This document shows positions 1 through 8,122 of a stretch of 10,561 nt of DNA, in pieces. This stretch comes from Isohypsibius dastychi (Eukaryota; Tardigrada; Eutardigrada; Parachela; Isohypsibiidae), in the NCBI GenBank assembly GCA_034696485.1, contig JAQIWT010001499.1, forward strand, positions 1 to 10,561. Reading direction: 5' to 3'. The notes under the pieces were generated by a model. It was not told the origin of the DNA. It did no database searches and was given only the letters and a program-made list of their open reading frames with translations. The position numbers and the translations under genes are program-made. Positions within the stretch are counted from its first letter, which is position 1. Every line of letters starts with the position of its first letter.

Positions 1-960
1 CCCCCCCCAGGCAAGAAGGTAATTACGGTGGTTGTTAATAGCTTGTAGCTAGTCACGCTTATAGCGGAAGTGTACTCTTACATTCGAACGTACTCTGTAC
101 TGTACGATGCGAACATCATTCGACGACCTGTGTAGCTGCAAAGTAAACTAATGAACTTTAAGATTTTTCAGTGTGGTCGAATTTTAAAGAACACCGAGCC
201 AAATTACCAGGTAGTTTTTCCCAATGCGTATGAATAAACTTAAATTAGGACGAATTCACCGACATCCTCATCACGGACGGGCACACCGAAAATCAACCAA
301 ACCATTAATTAAAATATCGAACCTGAAGTGAGGTCAGAAATGAAACAGCTCATAATTCCGGAAAAAGCGAGCGAAGACTTCAGAAGCGACCTTCGAAGTT
401 TTGGCCACTGGGTCCATCCTTACCCGTATCGTCATCGGCCCCAATGCGGTTTAGCTACGCATGCACCACATACATACACTTAGACAAACGTTATGCCACA
501 ACACAGCCCGCCGACGGATCAGAAGCTAATAATTCGACAATAAATTTTCCTGGGTCTCCATCACCTTTGGAACACATTAGAATTCCGGGTCACATATCCA
601 ATGGAAGAAAGGCTTTGAGCCCTTAACCACAGACCCTGCTGCTCAAGATCCATTCACGCATTTGGCATCAGAGCTTTGGAGATTCGTCATCGTCATTTTG
701 AACCAAAACTGTCTTTCCGGGAATATTTCAAAAAAATGATTTTGTTTCAACCTCAGTTTTGTTCTTAATCAATTTCATAATAAACATCAACTCGACAGAA
801 CTTTAGCACAATTTTGTAATGGACGTCTTCATTTGTGTTAAACCATAATGGCTTTCTTGACCAAAGCACGGACATTTATAACAAGCATTTATGTGATTGA
901 GGTTGTAGAATGATACTTCACTTCATGAGCTATGGGTTATGCAAGGTCCGGGGGTTTTTG
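1..960. other. Stretch with no recognised gene
   Basis: I see no supportable gene here. Open frames are short (47 codons at 340-483 and 60 codons at 444-626, both plus strand, overlapping in different frames) and neither resembles a known family or has a duplicate in the window. The window opens with a run of eight C. None of the exon motifs of the RING family at 989-5602 recurs here, so the family ends, within this window, at about 989. Confidence 0.5.
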
Positions 961-988
961 TGGCTTAATGGATGTTTCACGTACATTT

Positions 989-2310
989 TTACACTTCCAT
1001 CCACGGATCAACACATTCTGTGTGAATTTCTGAAAAAAAAGTGACTCCGGTCACAGATGCGCACGCAAAATGGTGAACTCACCATGCCATAGTGCGAATC
1101 CGATCACCACTTGCGGAGCTATCCTTGCAAATGCCAGAATCTGCGCTGTTCGAACAAACAACTTCGCGCAATGGCTGTCGGCCAAGCACAATCTTTTGGC
1201 GTAAACGAGTGATGGTCTTGACCAGATTTTCACAGAATTCCTGGAGAAAACAGCTATATAATGTTTTTTTCATAGACTGATGTTTTAACCAACTGTTTCC
1301 AGAATCCCGTAGGCGCAAAATAACATCGTTCCACCGACCACCACAAGATCAGAAAGCGCTATTAAGATCCATTTCAGGCTATTGCACTTTGTCAGCAGCT
1401 CGCGTAGTGTAGCAAACACTTTCACTCTAGTAATGTTTGCTGACTGGAGAACGGACTGGAAATGGCCACTCTGATTCTTCCCAAGAACGGTGAGTGGGGT
1501 GGAAAGGTTTCCAGCGCGACGGTCAAACTCTGATGTGTTCCAAGGCGCTTCATTGGTGAGCAAAACCACGGCCATTAACTGGTGTTCTGTGTCCAGCTGC
1601 ATCATCTGTTGATAGTGCCACTTCAGAAATTGTATTTAGTGTTTTGCACTTTCAAATGTTTGTCACCATTATAATCGAATTTGACGATTTTTCGGAAGCT
1701 AGATCTTTCATTTACACATGTACCTGCCGAAACAGCTGATGTCCATAATGATGTTTTCAAAAATACTATCAATTTCTTGTCATATTGAAAGTCCTTATAC
1801 GATATGGCCGGAATATTGTCATCATATCAATCATATCGTAACAACACTACTTCACCTGTTGTTGATATTTTAAAATGTGACAGGGTTGAAAAGAAATTCA
1901 ACGAACCTCTGTAAAGTTATCCGAATCTGACCAGTTGGAAACGACCAAAACAAATTCTCCGCTTGGTTGGATAGACTTGACCGCCGAAAAATCAGTTTGA
2001 ATCAGCTCTCCAGAAAACGAGTTCCCTCTGAATGGATTCACAGTGGCGGTACATCCAACAAATTGCGAAGACACAGTGAAGTTTGTAGTATACTGTTGGT
2101 CGGGAAGGTTGAAGTGGCCAAACTAGAATAATGTAAAAATGATATATTTGAAAACAACTCCGATGTGTTTCATACCAGCTTGATCTGTGTGGTTGATGGA
2201 AAAAGGTAACAGTAATCCACCATACTGTCGTTACACCAAAAACAAACAAATCCTGATACGGCCATTAACACCGGAACGACACAAACAATAAAACGCATAA
2301 GCTCCAACAT
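989..2310 (-). pseudogene. Copy A: PA-TM-RING family member with destroyed RING
   Basis: Member of the tandem PA-TM-RING E3 ligase-like family. Exons on the minus strand are 2310-2176 (signal peptide, starts MLELMRFIVCVVP), 2122-1907, 1605-1294, 1240-1083 and relic 1029-989. Introns are 53, 301, 53 and 53 bp, all GT-AG and in the same positions and phases as copy C; exons 2 and 3 have exactly C's lengths (216 and 312 bp). Residues 1-221 stay open: signal peptide, PA-like halves, NQS glycosylation site and a membrane segment near the end of exon 3. The RING does not survive. The first zinc Cys of C-x2-C is Gly, an 11-bp deletion removes the C-x-H region, and splicing the last intron creates a TGA across the junction after about 273 residues. 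The relic last exon keeps H-x2-C but stops before the final C-x2-C. It is either a pseudogene or a RING-less membrane protein. Confidence 0.8.
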
Positions 2311-2339
2311 TGTTAACTGATAATCATCCTTATTGCTTG

Positions 2340-2860
2340 GCTGAAAGGAAATTATTCTGTCCTAAATTTTGACGAAAAGTTGAGCAGAAATCAATCTGGC
2401 GAAACTGGCGAGACGAGGTGAGGCAGATGGTTAGCCGAACGAGTGAGCATAGAGAAGAGCGCAACTGGGCAAGAGCATTAACTGGGAGCATGGACTTTTT
2501 CTCTCTCCCTTTGTACTTCTGTATTCAGCCTCCTTGAAGGGGTCCGATGGATAGTGGCCAGCCAGACCATCTGGTCAAACCCAAATGCATTGTATGGATA
2601 GACTGTTTGGACCAAGAACATTGTCTACAATGCTCTTCTTTAGACTGGGCATTCTAGCACACCGTTGACCATTGCGAGACTTGTTCGACCAAAATGCAGT
2701 CTATTCTGGTTTGTACAAGGCTATCTACGTTTACCGTAACCCCTCCTAACTTTCTGAAGGGACAACGTTGCCTTTTCTTCCAAAGGGACGACAAATATTT
2801 GGAATCTATTCTGATGTCCAGTACAAGAACATCGTTACAAGATTCAGCTGATGGCAGCTT
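2340..2860. other. Upstream region of copy A, no gene seen
   Basis: Spacer between the start of copy A (2310) and the duplicated-exon remnant at 2868. No coding exon of the RING family is recognisable, although by position one might expect exons 3-5 of another unit here. The only structure I can support is the box at 2484-2510 shared with the upstream region of copy C. Confidence 0.4.
2484..2510 (-). promoter_or_regulatory. Conserved upstream box of copies A and C
   Basis: On the minus strand a GAGAGAGAAA tract runs into GTCCATGCTCCC, about 175-200 bp upstream of the copy A start codon. Almost the same string occurs on the same strand at 5845-5870 upstream of copy C. The surrounding DNA has largely diverged, so this block stands out. 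A promoter or core transcription site is an inference; untranslated-leader conservation is equally possible. Confidence 0.4.
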
Positions 2861-2867
2861 CTGTTTG

Positions 2868-3025
2868 TCATGAATTCAGGAAACTTTTTTCTGACGAAAC
2901 TGCGATTTCCAAAATTGCCATAGTCACATACATGGAATACTGGAGAACAGAATAACGGAAACCGAAAAATTCTCACTGTCAGAGTTTGCCGAATCTTCAT
3001 GTTTCATACCTTGCACCTGCACCAT
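2868..3025 (-). pseudogene. Broken duplicate of the 3922-4194 exon
   Basis: Starting at an ATG at 3025, the minus strand reads MVQVQGMKHEDSANSDSEN, then FSVSVIL. This aligns with MEQSTKQEEYTNSHSEY, then YSVSAVL, of the ORF at 3922-4194. The two differ by a two-codon indel and mostly conservative replacements. About 13 bp are then missing, shifting the frame; the match resumes in another frame as VTMAILEIAV (against VNMAILEFAV) and ends at a TGA near 2868. The upstream spacer, back to the RING stop codon at 3164, also matches the spacer below copy C. It is best read as the leftover N-terminal exon of another family unit whose remaining exons were lost. Confidence 0.6.
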
Positions 3026-3163
3026 GAACAGAAACATAGGCACAAAATCTGACTTAAAGTTTTGCAAAGGTGTCTTATTGCAGGCCTTCTGATTCTGAAT
3101 GGATTGTTCACACCAAATCACAAATACAAAGGGCAACCGGGAATCGATGTCGATAATGAAGAG
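2885..3163 (-). repeat. Duplicated segment, partner at about 4060-4327
   Basis: The 3' flank of copy B (minus strand, from its stop codon at 3164 down) and the 3' flank of copy C (from 4328 down) align over roughly 270 bp. The match runs through untranslated DNA, including a shared GCAAAACTTTAA-like block, and on into the small ORF starting at 3025 and 4194 respectively. The duplicated unit therefore spans the RING end, the spacer and the following exon. The 3' flank of copy A (below 989) does not share it. Confidence 0.65.
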
Positions 3164-3827
3164 TCAGAGTCTTGTCCGGCATAATGGGCAACTCGGATAC
3201 ATGTCCATCCAACGATCAACACAAGCCATATGAAATTCCACATAAACAGAATCTGCGTCATTAGTGCGTACAAAGAAAACGATGAACTAACCCTGCTTGC
3301 ACTGCACTAAAGAGCAAACTCGGTCGCCACACGCGAAGCTTTCCTGGCAAATGGAACACTCTTCTCCGTTCGAATCACCAACTACGCGAATCGGCTGACG
3401 GGCGAGGACAATCCTACTCCGAAAACGATCGATTGTCGTGACCAGATTATCACAGAATTCCTGGAGAAATCAGATATATAATGCTGTTGATTTCATGGAA
3501 TGATGTTGAACCAACGGTTTCAAGAATCACGTAGAGACAAAATAAAACAGTTCCACCGATGACCACAAATTCAGGCAGCGCTGCTAAGGTGATCTTCATC
3601 ATATCACACGTTTCCAGCAGTTCAGGTGCTGTAGCATACACCTTTACTCTGTTGATGCTTGCCGACTGGAGAACAGACTGGAAAAGGTCACTCTGATTCT
3701 TCCCAAGAACGGTGAGTGGGATGGGCAGGGTTTCAGCGCGACGATCAAACTCTGATGTGTTCCAAGGGGCTTCATTGGTGAGCAAAATGACGGCCTGTAG
3801 CTGCTGTTTAGTTTTCAGCTGCATCAT
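3164..3827 (-). pseudogene. Copy B: membrane and RING exons of a PA-TM-RING gene
   Basis: Exon 3 (3827-3516, 312 bp) encodes the C-terminal PA-like half, starting MMQLKTKQQL, with PWNTSEFDRR, an NQS site and a membrane segment. Exon 4 (3460-3292, 169 bp) carries EFCDNL and the first half of the RING (EECSIC). Exon 5 carries FHMACVDRW and CPLC and stops at 3164. Introns are 55 and about 54 bp. Two changes argue for decay. The CKH zinc ligand reads CKQ. The acceptor of the last intron, AG in copies A and C, is GG here (3239-3238). A nearby CAG (3253) would restore splicing in the same phase but adds five residues between the ligand pairs. No MLEL-type signal exon lies upstream; the ORF at 3922-4194 may serve instead. 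The label pseudogene is a judgement; a damaged but expressed gene is possible. Confidence 0.7.
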
Positions 3828-3921
3828 CTGTGTACAGTGTCACTTCAGAGATCTTATCGAGTGTTCTGCATTTTAAACTATTTGCCACCATTAAAATCGA
3901 AATCGCAGATCTAAAAGTGAT

Positions 3922-4194
3922 CTAGCATGATATATTCACGATTAGAAGATTTTTGAAAATGACCACGTATTCCAGATCTGCTGGTAATCTGGGGATTTCA
4001 GTCGATGCTTTTTCAATAACCGCTGACAGTTGGTCAGGAGCGGTTCTTGAAGTTGCAAAAACTGCGAATTCCAAGATTGCCATATTCACATGCATGGTAT
4101 CTTGATTATTTGTGGGCGGATATAACACAGCGGAAACTGAATAATACTCACTGTGTGAGTTTGTATACTCTTCTTGTTTCGTGCTTTGCTCCAT
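3922..4194 (-). CDS. Small ORF, possible alternative N-terminal exon of copy B
   Basis: Open frame of 90 codons starting MEQSTKQEEYTNSHSEY, with no signal peptide and no family I can name. Two things suggest it is coding: a second copy at 2868-3025 shows mostly conservative replacements and whole-codon indels in its first part, and it sits just upstream of copy B exon 3. The piece QLSAV...LEYVVIFKN resembles FSAV...GEFVLVVSN in copy A exon 2. A GTGAAT donor after codon 85 (intron 3939-3828, 112 bp, acceptor ACACAG) would join it in phase 0 to exon 3 at 3827, the same phase used in A and C. If so, copy B has a diverged PA half without a leader. It may instead be an independent small gene or a decaying exon. 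Confidence 0.4.
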   Translation of the reverse strand: MEQSTKQEEYTNSHSEYYSVSAVLYPPTNNQDTMHVNMAILEFAVFATSRTAPDQLSAVIEKASTEIPRLPADLEYVVIFKNLLIVNISC

Positions 4195-4327
4195 GAATAG
4201 TCGAAAAAAGGCTGAGATTTTGATTAAAGTTTTGCGAATGTTTCTTGTTGCATGACTTCAGAACGAATTTTGATACCAAATCGCAAATACGAAATGGCAA
4301 GCGGGAATCAATGTGAATAATGGAGAG

Positions 4328-5602
4328 TCAGAGCCTCTTCCGGCATAATGGACAAGTCGGACAGATGCCCATCCAACGATCAACACAAGCCGTATGAAAT
4401 TCTACAAAAACAGAATCTGCGTCATCAGTGCGTACAAAGAAAACGATGAACTCACCATGCTTGCAGCGAACTAAAGAGCGAACTCGGTCGCCACACGCGA
4501 AGCTTCCCTGGCAAATGGAACACTCTTCGCCTTTCAAATCACTTACCACGCGCATCGGCTGACGGGCAAGGACAATCCTACTCCGAAAACGACCGATTGT
4601 CTCCGCCAGATTTTCGCAGAATTCCTGGAAACACAAGAATGACGTTCTGTGTTTTGCAGTATGGGCTGATGTTTAACAAACTGTTTTGTAGACGACGTAG
4701 GAGGGGAAAGAGATGACTCCTTTCATTATTACAAAACATGATACCACGAATAACGTGAACATCACTGCATCGCAGCCAGTATGTTTCCTCTCTGGTCTAG
4801 TAGGTATAGTTATTCCGGTGACGTCAGCTGACAAAAGAACGGACTGGAAAACGTGACTTTGGTTCTTCTGAAGAACAGTTAGTGAAAAAGGCAGGATGTC
4901 AGAACGACGGTCGAATGCTGTTGTCTCCCACAGGACTTCATCGGTAAGCATACTGACGGTCAGTGGATTCTGTTCAGGATCCAGCTGCATCATCTATTAA
5001 AAATTCATGTCATCTATGGTTAGAAAACTTTGGAAGCTTTCGATTAGATTTGGAGTGTGTAAACGCAGAGCAGCAAGCTAAATTTATCGGGTCGGGTTTT
5101 CGTCAGATGGTTCTCTCTCTTTTTGTGGTAGATTTTTTAGACATTTCGTAGTGACAATATATCAAGCCTGAAATATTTATTTAACGAAAAACGAGCCTCT
5201 GCCAAGGTCTTGGAATCGGACCAGTGAGAAAAGACCAGAATAAATTCTTTGGTTGCTAGTATAGACTTGACCGTCGATAAATCAGCTTCCATCAAATTTC
5301 CAGAAAACGATAATTCTCTGAAGGGATTCACAGCCGGGTTGCAGTCGACAAACTGCGGAGACACAGTGCAATCCGCAGCTTGATGTTCCTTCATAAATTT
5401 TAGCCGGCCGGACTACGATGTTGTCATGAAATGAAACGTTTGTAACAAACTGTTAAAATGAATTTCGCACCAGCTCAAATTTGGTGGCTGACCGGAGATA
5501 ACAGTAATTCCATACACCGCTGCTGCTCCAAATATACGCCAATCCCGGAACCACAATTACCAACGGAAAGCAGATAACAAGAACCCGGATTAGTTCCAAC
5601 AT
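4328..5602 (-). CDS. Copy C: PA-TM-RING type E3 ubiquitin ligase-like protein
   Basis: Best preserved member, 300 residues from five exons: 5602-5471, 5412-5197, 4993-4682, 4624-4456 and 4401-4328 (introns 58, 203, 57 and 54 bp). Residues 1-23 are a signal peptide (MLELIRVLVICFPLVIVV). Residues about 45-185 form a PA-like lumenal domain split between exons 2 and 3 (EFILVF strand, NQS site near 160). A membrane segment lies at about 190-215. The C-terminus is a canonical RING-H2: C255, C258, C274, H276, H279, C282, C293, C296 (C-x2-C-x15-C-x-H-x2-H-x2-C-x10-C-x2-C) with W286. This order matches PA-TM-RING ligases (RNF13/goliath/GRAIL class), membrane E3s of the endosomal system; the protein is shorter and ends four residues after the last ligand. 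One oddity: the intron 2 donor is GC (AG|GCTCGT), where copy A has GT. The family call rests on architecture, not on a database match. Confidence 0.8.
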
Positions 5603-6115
5603 TGTCGAATGATGAACTATGTTTATACAAAGCTTGCAAGCTGAAATATTCTGCATGAACTACAAAGGAATATCGAGCTGGGGAAATCGATGTTGTAGAA
5701 GGCGACATGGCAGGACTGTTTATCTACTCTCTATGGTCAAGGCATGCGCAATGCCACTCTTTCGAATGCTCAACAATCAATACGAAGCAGTTGTCAGCTG
5801 CCGGACTTGTGGTTGCGAACACAATAATGAGATAATGCACAAGAGGGAGCATGGGCTTTCTCTCTCACTCTGCTTGATTTTGAGTGACTGGTCGGTCATC
5901 CTCATCATTTGTCTCGTGATATTTCTGATATACACACGATCTTCACGATACTCAGTCCATGGAAGACAAGATGGTGTTATGAATGACCGGATATCCCTTC
6001 GCTCAGCCAGCCTGGCAACATCAATGTGGACCACACCAAAAAATCGTACCGCCAATAACGTGGAACCACCCTTGATGCTTTCACGATACAACGATTCTCG
6101 AAAAATTGTAGGGTC
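5603..6115. other. Upstream region of copy C
   Basis: Spacer between the copy C start and the hAT-like element. It carries the box at 5845-5870. Long frames are open on both strands here (plus strand 5619-6158, minus strand 5777-6214), but they overlap each other, run into the mobile element and match nothing I know, so I do not call them genes. Confidence 0.4.
5845..5870 (-). promoter_or_regulatory. Conserved upstream box of copies A and C
   Basis: On the minus strand GAGTGAGAGAGAAAG is followed by CCCATGCTCCC, about 245-265 bp upstream of the copy C start codon. It pairs with the box at 2484-2510 upstream of copy A. Conservation is seen directly; a regulatory role is inferred. Confidence 0.4.
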
Positions 6116-6434
6116 CAGTGGTGTATTTGGGGGGGGCGGCGGCCCGGGCCCCGTATAGAATTTTTCGGGCCCCACAATTCGATCCCCATATAAAAAATCA
6201 GTTTTTGGCCGCAAATTACGATTTTTCGGCTAAAAACCCCAAAAACTAGCCAAAAAACACGTTTTTTGGTCAAAAACGGCCATTCTCGGCTCCATGGGTC
6301 CTGAAAAACAGGACGCGAGCCCCATGCGGCCAAACGACTTTTGGTTTTTGGCCCACATATGCGGACACATACGGCCCCATATAAAATTATTTCGCGGCTG
6401 GCCCCATATAGTTTGAAACCTAGATACACCACTG
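6116..6434. mobile_element. hAT-like MITE, 319 bp, with 8-bp target duplication
   Basis: The ends are inverted repeats CAGTGGTGTAT (6116-6126) and ATACACCACTG (6424-6434). They are flanked by GTAGGGTC (6108-6115) and GTAAGGTC (6435-6442), a 7-of-8 match. An 8-bp duplication with CAGTG-type ends is the hallmark of the hAT superfamily. No transposase frame exists, so the element is non-autonomous. The interior is built from short GC-blocks (GGCCCCATATA, several times in both halves), a run of eight G near the left end, and hairpins such as CCAAAAAAC-AC-GTTTTTTGG. It sits between copy C and the Gr gene and interrupts neither. Confidence 0.85.
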
Positions 6435-6595
6435 GTAAGGTCATAGGTCTTGCAAGCTACGGCATAGACTGGCTGAATATATACAGTTAGCAGGTTTTTG
6501 ACAATTATTCCATTCAGATTCGGAGCGTTTACTGTATAAACCGTACAGTAGAGAACGCTTACATCTTGAGAAAGAAGATCGGAAAAAAGTGTTCC

Positions 6596-6832
6596 TTAGT
6601 ATACCGTATGTGCATCTGCACACCAATCTGCGCTTGGCCTGGTAAGCTGGCTGTTACATGCTCCATTCCCAGACGCTCGATTAGTGTACGCAGTTTTGGA
6701 GTAGTCTAATGAGCTCGGAATGGTTTTCCAGTCGCTTTGCTGACCCCCGTAACAGAACTTCGGAAACAGTTTTGATGCGAGAACTTCATTTGCTTTGTGC
6801 TGTGTTCTTACTGAACTCGGCAGACCACACAT
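6596..6832 (-). CDS. Weak hypothetical ORF, 78 codons
   Basis: Starts MCGLPSSVRTQHKANEV and ends in a cysteine-containing stretch (PSADWCADAHTVY). I do not recognise it, it has no leader peptide, and no second copy exists in the window. A possible 40-bp GT-AG intron (6605-6566) at its end leads straight into a stop (ATG TAA), which changes little. It begins about 30 bp beyond the AATAAA of the Gr gene on the same strand. It may be chance; I include it because nothing else explains 6443-6860. Confidence 0.15.
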   Translation of the reverse strand: MCGLPSSVRTQHKANEVLASKLFPKFCYGGQQSDWKTIPSSLDYSKTAYTNRASGNGACNSQLTRPSADWCADAHTVY

Positions 6833-6863
6833 GCTACAGACGCTGTAATGGTTGACATGGTGC

Positions 6864-6869
6864 TTTATT
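6864..6869 (-). terminator. Polyadenylation signal AATAAA of the Gr gene
   Basis: Canonical AATAAA on the minus strand, 31 bp after the stop codon (6900) of the frame that continues the Gr signature motif and about 145 bp after the TGA (7013) met in the unshifted frame. Its place supports a Gr transcript ending here. Confidence 0.5.
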
Positions 6870-6899
6870 CTATTACTTGTACAGTAGCAACCAGATAGC

Positions 6900-8122
6900 T
6901 CATGAGCTTGCTATAGCTGACTCATTTCCTCCCAGGCCGGATGTCATTCGATCTAATCTTCCTACTCTAAACAAATCCCTCATGTCGCTTTTGTTGTCTC
7001 TTGTCTGGTAGATCAGCAGAAGAAATAGGTGATGAGCAAACCTAGGGCCTACAAAGCATGTGCACCATGACATCCATCAACCAACACTCAGTTCGGAAGA
7101 AAAAAACCTCTTCTTTACCGTTGTCAGGTATTCCTTTGTCAAGCTGAAGAATCCACCCGCAGAAACCGCAAAACTTTCACGATCAATGACGTCAAGTAGC
7201 TGAATGTATTCTGTAGCAACTGTTGTCGCGTTCTGTGTGTCAACCGATCTTTTCTTTACTAGTCTTCCAAGAGCGGATTTCTGGAGAAGAATTTTAAACA
7301 AACGGTCTACAGTGTATAGTAAGGCTTGGTTCTAACCTCTTCATTCAAAGCAATATAAACCGAATATCGCACGAGCGCATTAAACACAGTCACCGCAGTG
7401 TATCCATACACAATTGGCTTCCATGCTATCTGTGCAAAGTGCCGTTGATGCAGTTCCTCTAGCGTCTCTCCAGTTGAGCGTTCTAAAGGGAGCTGAAGCA
7501 GCGACGCTAAGAGCGCCACAACGGTGATCAGTTCCATGACGCAGCTCATCAAGTTCAAATAAGAAAACATGTCATTCAAGTCATCCAGCAACACAGAAAC
7601 ATGGCGATAATTCACCAACACTTTTCGGACAATATCAATCTGATCAAATTCTTTCAGATCATCAGTTGAGCGAATTTGATTGCTGAGACAAGATGTGGCC
7701 ACGAATAAGCAGAATATCAAATAAAAAACGAGCATCGGCATCCCCAGGTCGCCATTGCACTGAAACAACGACGCGACACCCATGACTATAGCCGAAACAA
7801 GCTTGTGGTCCACAAATATCGCGTCATTTTGTGTTTCATTAGAAGCCCCAAGATGTTTGCGCAGCATATCCAGCTGTGCTTTGGTGGACAAATAGCAAGT
7901 AAATGCGACCATACCGACCGCTATCAGGAGGAGAGCGACCAATCCTGCGACCGAAAATCGAGTGGCTCGGAATTGACGTAGACTAAGGAGATCACAAACG
8001 CTCTCCACGCGGCTGAGTGGGATTCCAAGCTGACAACTTTTCCAGAACACTGCAATATTGTGGATTGACGTTTCGTATTTCAAAATCCTCATTGCTGTTC
8101 TTTGTTTTTTATTTTGTGTCAT
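6900..8122 (-). pseudogene. Gustatory receptor (Gr, 7tm_7), frameshifted in last exon
   Basis: Three exons on the minus strand: 8122-7337 (262 codons), 7280-7119 (54 codons) and 7048 onward, with GT-AG phase-0 introns of 56 and 70 bp. Membrane segments lie near residues 56-78, 107-122, 126-146, 192-212 and 234-258; another is in exon 3. FSYLNLMSCVMELITVV fits the mid-protein Gr helix. Exon 2 has SAGGFFSLTKEYLTT before a phase-0 intron, and exon 3 begins ALGLLITYF, the classic Gr C-terminal layout ahead of TYhhhhhQF. The frame then fails inside that motif: the sequence reads TYFFC-stop (TGA at 7013), whereas the next frame over reads LLIYQTRD and runs to 6900. Grs are ligand-gated cation channels of chemosensory neurons. 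The first Gr helix is not obvious, so an N-terminal exon may be missing. A sequencing error could also explain the frameshift. Confidence 0.85.

Noticed and set aside
1051-1318. Other open frames overlapping copy A exons 3-5 on both strands
   Set aside because: These are shadows of the real exons. Exon borders are fixed by collinear splice sites in copies B and C.
5619-6158. Plus-strand 179-codon open frame with a hydrophobic stretch
   Set aside because: It starts in the antisense of copy C exon 1, crosses the conserved upstream box and ends inside the hAT-like element. It matches no family and overlaps a 145-codon minus-strand frame, so chance openness is more likely.
5777-6444. Minus-strand frames of 145 and 155 codons upstream of copy C
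   Set aside because: Both run largely through the mobile element, overlap in different frames and show low-complexity proline or glycine tracts from its GC run.
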